From NCBI GenBank assembly GCA_021442155.1, contig CM038218.1, positions 62,276,268 through 62,340,267 on the forward strand: 64,000 nt of DNA, in the 5' to 3' direction. Under the pieces are notes generated by a model that saw only the letters and a program-made list of their open reading frames with translations, searched no databases and was not told the origin of the DNA. Within the stretch, counting starts at the first letter, position 1. Every line of letters begins with the position of its first letter. The stretch comes from Cymbidium sinense (Eukaryota; Streptophyta; Magnoliopsida; Asparagales; Orchidaceae). Of the stretch, positions 57,290 to 64,000 are shown one piece after another. A program made the position numbers and the translations under genes.

Positions 57290-57662
57290 ACCAAGACAAT
57301 CTACTCAATTGTAGCGCCACATAATTTTTCAAATCAGGTGCACAATTAATGGGAAAATTTGTGAACTCCTGGTGGATAGTGGATGTACTAAAAATATAGT
57401 GTCCAGCAAAGTCATTAAAACACTTCAACTTCCAATCGTTAAACATCCACAACCATATAAGATTACCTGGGTTAAGAAGGGTGTCGGTATATTGGTCATT
57501 GAGATGTGCAATGTAACATTTTCTATTGGCAAGAACTTCATATGTGAAGTCTTATGTGATGTTATTGAAATGGATGTATGCCATATAATACTAGGAAGAC
57601 CTTGGCAATATGACTTTGGAGTGGTTTATGATGGTAAACCTAACTGTTATTCATTCAGTTAG
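57290..57662 (+). pseudogene. Element 1 protease
   Basis: CTINGKICELLVDSGCTKNI (57341-57400) carries an intact D-S-G active site. It is followed by HPQPYKITWVKKGVGILV, FSIGKNFICEVLCDVIEMDV and LGRPWQYDFGVVYDGK, the family-typical C-terminus. The frame from 57372 stays open to 57660, so this domain is among the best preserved. A TAG at 57659 separates it from the linker to RT. Confidence 0.88.
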
Positions 57663-58570
57663 AAAGGGAAACACATCAAGCTAATTCCTCTCAATCCCAA
57701 GACACCATAATTCTCGAAAATAGAATCCCATACAACATTAACTGTAAATGAAGTGGGATTGTTGGCAGCATATAGAGAATATAAGTTCCTCTTTGCTGTA
57801 GTGATGCGAGAGGAACAAAAGGGAGGTACTGACATCCCCACTGATATCAAATGTGTGCTGGCATAATTTGAAGGTGTGTATTCCACTGAATTACCATCGG
57901 GACTTCCACCCTTAAGAAGCATTCAACATGGTATTGATCTGATTTTTGGTGCATCTCTACCGAACCTACCGCATTATAAACTGAGTCCTAAGGAGCACCA
58001 AGCATTGCAAGAGATAGTGGAAGACCTACTTAAGAAGGAATTTATTCAACATAGCCTGAGTTCTTGTGATGTGCCATTGCTTCTTGTTCCAAAAAAAGAT
58101 GGCTCTTGGAGGATTGTGTGGATAGCAGAGCTATAAACAAAATCACAATTAAGCATTGCTTTCTTATGCCTAAATTTGACAATTTACTTGATCATTTAGC
58201 AGGAGCAGCAATATTCTCAAAATTAGATCTCCATAGTGGTTATCATCATATCAAGATTCATTCTGGTGATGAATGCAAAATGACATTTAAAAACAAACAA
58301 GGACTTTATGAGTGAAGGGTGATGTCTTTTGGCTTGTGCAACGCTCCCAGTACCTTCATGTGACTAATGCATGAAATCTTGAAATCATTTTTAAATTCAT
58401 TTTGTGTTGTATATTTTGATGATATACTAATCTTTAGCTCTACTTTAAAAGACCATGTACAACATTTACAACAAATATTACTAGTGCTGTGGAAAAACAA
58501 ATTATTCTTGGAACATGAAAAGTGCCAATTTGCTAATTCAATTTAATTCCTGGGGTACATCATAAACTCA
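57663..58570 (+). pseudogene. Element 1 reverse transcriptase
   Basis: Linker with NEVGLLAAYREYKFLFAVV (57747-57803), then [20 protein letters not shown] and [31 protein letters not shown] ends in a one-base shift near 58115; the next frame reads [20 protein letters not shown] and [20 protein letters not shown] (first catalytic Asp). MSFGLCNAPSTFM comes after a stop at 58313, then a stop, then VVYFDDILIFSS (58408-58443) with an intact catalytic Asp pair. Wording places it in the chromoviruses. Confidence 0.92.
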
Positions 58571-59195
58571 AATGGAATACAAGTTGACCCGGCTAAAGAC
58601 TCAGCTATCAAAGAATGGCCAACACCTCAATCTTTTACCGACATTTGTAGCTTCCACGACTCAGCAAATTTTTATAGAAGGTTTATCAAAGAATCAATCA
58701 TCATCATGAGCCCTATTATAGATTGCTTAAAGCTGAAAACATTTCAATGGGGTGCACCACAATAGCAAAGCTTTGATGAAATCAAATAGAAGCTATGTAC
58801 AACACTTATCCTAGCTGCTCCTAACTTTGAGAAATCATTTCAGGTTGAAACTGATGCTTCTATTATTCGTATCGATGTGGTATTATCACAAGAGAGCAAA
58901 CCTGTAGCTTTTTTCAGCGAGAAGCTGAGTGCCTCCCACCAAAAGTGGTCCATCTATGAGCAAGAGTTGTATGCCATTGTTAGAGCCTTGAAGCAGTGGG
59001 AACACTATTTATCACATCAGGATTTCATTCTCTTTAGCGACCATCAAGCACTTCAATTTTTACAGTCCCAAAAAAGCCTTAATCGTATGCATGCCCGCTG
59101 GGCTTTTTTTTTACAAGGATTCACTTTTGTTATCAAACATATAATAGGAAAAAAGAATAGGGCCGCTAATGCTTTGAGCCTTCTAGCTTTTATAG
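58571..59195 (+). pseudogene. Element 1 RNase H, truncated end of element
   Basis: The connection after RT keeps PTPQSFTDICSFHDSANFYR (about 58619). RNase H: VETDASIIRI (about 58849), VLSQESKPVAFFSEKLSASH (58880-58939), YEQELYAIVRALKQWEHYLS, FSDHQALQFLQSQKSLNRMH, and FTFVIKHIIGKKNRAANALS (ends about 59180). The domain is nearly complete and open from 58877. The sequence then switches abruptly to reversed element B DNA; integrase and 3' LTR of element 1 are missing. Confidence 0.9.
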
Positions 59196-60480
59196 GGTTA
59201 ATGTTGAGTTATTACTTTAACAATGTGTGCTTTAACAGACTGAATAACCACAAAATTTCTTTAGTTCGGCCATCAACTTTGTATGAATTATGGAATTTCT
59301 TTCTCAGTCTTGTGCTTTCTGCTTTGATGGACTTGATGAGGAGATTGGCTTTGATCTGTGCTTTGAGATCGATCAGATCATTGGAGAATAAGTTGAGATA
59401 TCACCTTGCGAATAATATATAGATTGATTTGAGGCAACCTTGAATTAAGAGTTTTCTCAGATTATCTTGATCTATCGATCAAGTGGAAAGATCTCTTGGA
59501 TCCTGGTTACTTGTAATCACTAAGATGGATCTGGTTTGGGATTGAACATCTATCATCATTGAACTGACGAGCATAGGCTCTTTCACTATGGCCTTTTCTC
59601 ATTGCTTGTTGAGTGAGGAGAGCCTCAGCAACTCGGTCATATTTTGGCTTATTGAGTTTGACCTTTAGAACATACTCGAGTCTTTGTCTTAAGATGTAAT
59701 GGGTTGGTGGTTTGATCATCAAACTAACGAACAAGGGCTCTTTCACTATGGCCTTTTCTTGCGGCTTGTTGAGTGAGGAGAGCGTCAACAACTCAGCCAT
59801 TTATGGGGTTGTTGAGTTTGACCTTTAGAACTCATCAGTGTTCTAGACTTGAAGATGCAGAGGTTAATGTTTTTCCAACTCAGGTGATTAAAGCTTCCAA
59901 AATTTAGAATTCTTCTGACTTGATCTTCAAAATTTGGCAAATCTGAGAGATAAACTTTTAATATTTAGGGTTGTCTTTTCATGCGTAGCAATAGATTCTT
60001 TTTTATTCCTGTAAGAACCTGCAACTTAACAATCATAGTTATGGATATATACCGAGATTTCAGCATAAAGCTCGATGTCAACCTGAATCAGAATATATTC
60101 GAGGATCTCATCTTATGGCATGATGACAACTCAACTAAAAAAAATGGCCCTTGTCTTGTAGAGGGAATTCTAAAGCACATTTAGGAGAACTTTCATGATG
60201 AAAATATGTAAATACATCAATATTTGAGTTGGTATGCTCTTAAGAAGGTTGTAACATGCAACATTGATTTCCTCTATGTATAGAAATCTAAAATACCTGT
60301 ATAACAGGGGAATTTTGACGGAAAAGGTTTTTTCATCTAGAGTGAGTATATTTATTTAGAGATCTCGGTATGAAGTGCAATGTCGACCAAAATAGATATA
60401 CTAAAAAATGTCCCCTGTCTTACAGGGAGATTTCTATTATACCTTGAGAATGTATTCATCAAGTGTAATACTTTTTCAGG
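59196..60480 (-). mobile_element. Element B 3' non-coding part, distal block
   Basis: Complement of element A 32108-33380: two copies of the GAGTTTGACCTTTAGAAC...CTCACTCAACAAG block (59605-59660 and 59765-59830), the ATCGATCAAGT block (about 59473), and three complements of the PPT-like hairpin (about 60141, 60299, 60410). The open frame at 59507-59800 (minus) lies in this repeat block and is not a known protein. Confidence 0.8.
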
Positions 60481-61570
60481 TAATGACCATTAATTGGCAG
60501 CATTTATCTTTCACCCTTTTGGTCAATGAGTTAGTATGCCCCTCCTTGGTACACTTTCTCAATGAAAAAAGGGACCTCCCAATTAGGCTTAAATTTATCA
60601 TCAAATTTTTGATTGGGATTAATTAGTCTTCTCAGCACCAGGACCAATTCCCTTTTTGGAATGTTCGAAGCCATACCGTATGGTCAAAATCCTTTGACAT
60701 CTTTGCTCGATAAACTTCCAAATTCTGATGAGCTTGCAATCTGACTTCATCAAGCGCATTGAGTTCCTTCATTCTCAGATGAGCATTTTGATCTTCAGTT
60801 AGATTGTATTGGATGGTTACTCGAAGTGAAGGTAACTCAACTTCAAGTGGAATAACTGCTTCAGTTCCAAATACTAATGAATAAGGAGTGACTTCAGTTG
60901 GCATCTTTTTGGTGATTCAATACGCCCATAGTACTTTTATTAGTTTGGTATGTCATTCTTTTTTATTTTTAGTAAGGACTTTCTTGAGCAGCTTGACTAA
61001 TGTCTTACCGAAGGCCTCCGCCAAACCATTTATTCTTGGATTCTATATTGAAGAGTATTGCCAATCAATTTTATGTCGATCAACGAATCTATATATCTTT
61101 GCACTTTTGAAAGTTGTGCCATTATCAAAAATTATTCGACGTGGCACTCCAAATCTATAGGCCACATTATTTGTGAAGAAGTTAATCACTCGATCAACAG
61201 TGTATTATTCAAATAGGTTGACTATAGCTCACTTAAAGAAATAATCAGTTACTACTAGGATGAAGCAGTGTTCAGCTGACAACTGTGGATCAATTGACCC
61301 AATTATATATGTACCCTAGCATTCAAATAGCCAAGGTACTATTATTGGGTGCTGTCGATTTGGAGGTTGATGGATTATATTCTCATGTACTTGACATTCA
61401 TGACACTTCTTAGCATGATTGATACAGTCTCTCACCATAGATGGCCAATAATAGCCCATTCTTTTGATCTTTACTATCATCTTGGGACCTGACTGGTGTG
61501 CACCACATAGTCCTTCATGAACTTCAACCATCACTTTGGTACCTTCATCTGTATTTAGGCATCATAGCCA
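60481..61570 (-). pseudogene. Element B integrase (Tat), minus strand
   Basis: From 61534 downward: MMVEVHEGLCGAHQSGPKMI, YYWPSMVRDCINHAKKCHEC (H-H-C-C kept better than in element A), then ILVVTDYF, RRIIFDNGTTF (second Asp) and INGLAEAFGKT (about 61030), with the catalytic Glu intact where element A has Lys. The C-terminal part is open at 60904-60632: TPYSLVFGTEAVIPLEVELP and DQNAHLRMKELNALDEVRLQ. In 79 residues of this part I count about 12 differences from element A. The first catalytic Asp region is altered, and stops occur. Confidence 0.88.
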
Positions 61571-62036
61571 TATTTGTTCAAATGATCTACGATATAGAGT
61601 GTTGTTGACAAAAGCATAACACAACATTCTCTTCTCACTTTGAGTTGTCAGTGATTTATTATTTGGTAATTTACCTTCTTTAAAGTAGTCGATGAAGGGT
61701 TTTGCACTACTTTTCTGAGGCAATATCATTCTTAACTCCAATCATGTGGCTCTTCTACAATAAAGGCTTCGCACTGCTTTTCTGAGGTGATATCATTCTT
61801 AACTCTTCTTGGTACAACTTCTTATTAATTTTGGGGAGTATGAGGAGCAACCTGAGTTACATCCTACTATGTCGAACTTAGTAACCCCTCTACTTGTGGG
61901 GATTGATACTTTGTTGGCTCTAGAACTCGTCGAGTAAATATGTCGATCATGATGTAATCACCATTCATACATCTCCTTAACTAATTTTGCTAACCAGCTT
62001 TACTATTCTCGGATCGAGAGACTCGAGTTAGTGTAT
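61571..62036 (-). pseudogene. Element B spacer and end of second RNase H
   Basis: The complement reads ...CTAACTCGAGTCTCTCGATC..GAATAGTAAAGC (62036-61990), matching element A 30585-30615 (end of the archaeal-type RNase H). GATCGACATATTTACTCGACGAG follows at about 61953. The similarity stops sharply near 62036, so everything 5' of this point (gag, PR, RT, first RNase H) is deleted. Confidence 0.75.
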
Positions 62037-64000
62037 GTGGTGAAAAATTTCTATAAGGGAGTCAGCTTTCAAATCTGTGGGGAGAAAAGAAACAGGAACC
62101 CTTGCAAAAATTCATCTTGGTAAGACGCCATGCAGATTCAGAGATGTACTTATTCATGTGATCATATATGTCATCAAGGTATAGTGCACTATCTCGAAAG
62201 ATAGAAATCACTACTGTTTAATGGAACCAATCACCTTAATAAGGACTCCTAAGGATGATGGGTCTACATATGCACTAGAGATTCTTCCCCTACTTTTCAT
62301 GGAAAAGTAAAACATAGTTTAGTTTAAACCAGGTTCGTTAAGTTCCCTATAGGGGCAAGCCCCCATAGTTAATTACATCCTAAGGGATGGGATCCATTAG
62401 GAAAACTCTTGATTAAGGTAAATGATCATTGTCTCTGAAGATTTCAATAGGAAGGACTATCAATCGATTGGTTTATATTTTTGAAGATAAAAAAGGGATT
62501 GATCAAAAGAGAAAGTTATTATTGAAGCCAAAATGGAAGATAAGTAGGAGATGCCCACGATGCTAAGAAATCTAGCAAGCATCTCAAACTATCCTACAGT
62601 TGAGCTTTATATTTTAGAAATTGATTTACTTTATTTGAGTTGTATTTTTCATTAGAATTTTAGGACTTAAGATTCCTTAACCCAAGATTAATGAAATGCC
62701 TAAGAGGTGAGGAATTATGCTTATGGCCCACAAAGGAGAAAAGCAACCTCAGAACCTAAATCTAGGGAGCTTTGGTGAGGGCCGAAAGCACAACCTAAAT
62801 ATAAGACGAGAATGGGTAATTAGTTTGCCTCCACAATAGAGGACAAAGCACCCGACAGCTTGGACTTACAGTCGACTGGGGGTGGCCACCAACTAACTCC
62901 TATGATTTTAAATACATGTAAGCAAATCTTTATACTTATGCAAGATAGTTGTGCTATTATTATTTAAAAAGAGACTAAGTCCTTAAACTCACTTCCTAAA
63001 GAGACTAGATCATGTAAAGGGATATGCTTCAAATGACCTAAATCTAATGGATTTCAAAATTCATTTTATTTTCATTTTTGGACAAATATTTTGACTCAGA
63101 CTAATAGGATTTTTATGACTAATACATGAGAAATCAGATTATTGGCCAAAATCAGCGAGAGGGTAGGAGGTGAGTTTCCACCATGACTCTTAAAGGTCAA
63201 GCCAAGTTTCTCTATCAAAGGTGGAAGCCCTCCAATCAAGAGTGAAATAATATGCTGTTATGCATGATATTATAAAAGAAATGCTCATCCAGCTAAGGGG
63301 TTGCTAATTCTTTTATCTTGATTTTAAACCTAAGCTTTAGGTGAAGTTATGAGTTCTTTATTTTTATTTTTAAGTTTTTAAGTTGGGTAAAAAATTTATT
63401 TTTTCTAAAGAGCCTAATCCACATCTAGGCCATACATAAAGCAAGGAAGAAACTCAGAAAAGCATACCACTTAATGCAAAAAGCTAAATAAATCATCATT
63501 ACTTTATAAAGCTAATCACAAAAAACATAAATGGCCGTTTGTGATTGGGCACCACTGTACAAACTCAAAAAATATCAAATGTGGGTAGCCGAGCTCTCCC
63601 CTTATACAACCAAATTATAAACGAATTTAATTACAATTTAAGCAAAGGAATTCATTGTTATGGGGGTCTTCAAGCTTTATTCTTCTTTCTTTGTTGTTCT
63701 TTTCTTCTTTTCTTCTTTGGTTATTCCTTTAGATGGTTGGATGGTAGATGCTCCAAGGCCTCACATGGTGCATAAGATAGGATCTTATGGCCAATGCTTA
63801 TCCTAATCCCCATAATAAATCATTCCAAAATCCTAATTATACAAATTTTTACATGAAAAGGAAAAGTAGAAATCTAATTAACATCTGCAAAACAAAGGTT
63901 AGTTAAATCACACCACACAAATCCCAAGCATGTATATTAGACTGAGCACCATACACATGGGTGACTAAGTCCACCTGGCCTATGGATTATGCTTAGGGGT
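62037..64000 (-). mobile_element. Diverged Tat-like LTR, runs off the window (tentative)
   Basis: TGTGGGGAGAAAAG at 62077 could be an LTR end read in reverse (CCCCACA). It is followed inward by GATTTGAAAGCTGAC, which resembles the primer-site position at 5443. CCCTATAGGGGCAAGCCCCCATAGTTAATTAC (62346-62377) is the conserved LTR hairpin. The later text GGGGGTGGCCACCAAC (about 62880) has no clear match. It could be the 5' LTR of element B or another element. No gene is supported in 62.9-64.0 kb; the frame at 63545-63775 has no known domain. Confidence 0.4.

Noticed and set aside
57290..59195. Endogenous pararetrovirus (badnavirus-like)
   Set aside because: The gag-protease-RT-RNase H order, tRNA-Met site next to an LTR and chromovirus wording fit Ty3/gypsy; no movement protein or virus-type coat domain is seen.
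1..64000. tRNA, rRNA or snoRNA genes
   Set aside because: Scanned by eye for tRNA box A/B and conserved rRNA words; none found. A covariance-model search would be needed to exclude degenerate copies.

Overview
This window is plant nuclear DNA. It is made almost entirely of nested, decayed transposable elements, and no intact host gene is visible. The evidence for a plant genome is: Ty3/gypsy polyproteins of the Tat (dual RNase H) and chromovirus types, a primer-binding site matching plant initiator tRNA-Met, a Mutator-like element (MULE) with a FAR1-type transposase and a Ulp1/C48 protease, and plant-style splice sites. Species cannot be told. Nearly every reading frame carries stops or frameshifts, so this looks like old heterochromatin of a large angiosperm genome.

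Layout. (1) 1-5442 is the 3' part of a very long Tat-type LTR in + orientation, packed with minisatellites. A degenerate primer site and leader follow to about 6.2 kb. (2) 6.2-6.4 kb is a scrap of chromovirus protease/RT linker. A 10.4 kb MULE (6413-16804) abuts it, with near-perfect 9-bp target duplications (ATTCAACAG/GTTCAACAG). The MULE holds C48-protease remnants (+), a FAR1-like transposase remnant (-) and large hairpin minisatellites in opposite orientation in its two halves. (3) 16.8-18.4 kb is a minus-strand chromovirus in the odd order integrase end - LTR-like - gag. (4) 18.8-19.16 kb resembles the first exon of a plant gene ending at a GTAAG donor. A 19,080-bp Tat retrotransposon (element A, 19161-38240, LTRs of about 4.2-4.3 kb, target duplication GCCTC) lies just inside the putative intron. 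Element A carries gag, PR, RT, RNase H, a second archaeal-type RNase H and integrase, all broken.

(5) 39.4-46.6 kb is a minus-strand chromovirus (element 3), split inside its protease by a solo Tat LTR (41528-45111). (6) 46.6-50.2 kb is a non-coding tract with a 2-kb G-poor stretch, possibly the LTR of element 3. (7) 50183-62036 is a second Tat element in minus orientation (element B): 3' LTR, 3' non-coding part, integrase and the end of the second RNase H. It is interrupted at 55.08-59.2 kb by an LTR scrap and a + strand chromovirus (element 1: PBS, gag, PR, RT, RNase H, truncated). (8) 62.0-64 kb looks like a diverged LTR running off the window.

The most interesting signal is not a gene. 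The Tat LTRs, and separately the MULE, are built of tandem units that each contain an inverted repeat. Several of these hairpins keep their pairing between copies while the bases change. The best case is a hairpin about 160-220 bp upstream of the LTR 3' end, present in several copies with paired substitutions. This suggests selection on, or a mutational process acting through, folded DNA or RNA. All statements rest on reading by eye; no alignments or searches were run.
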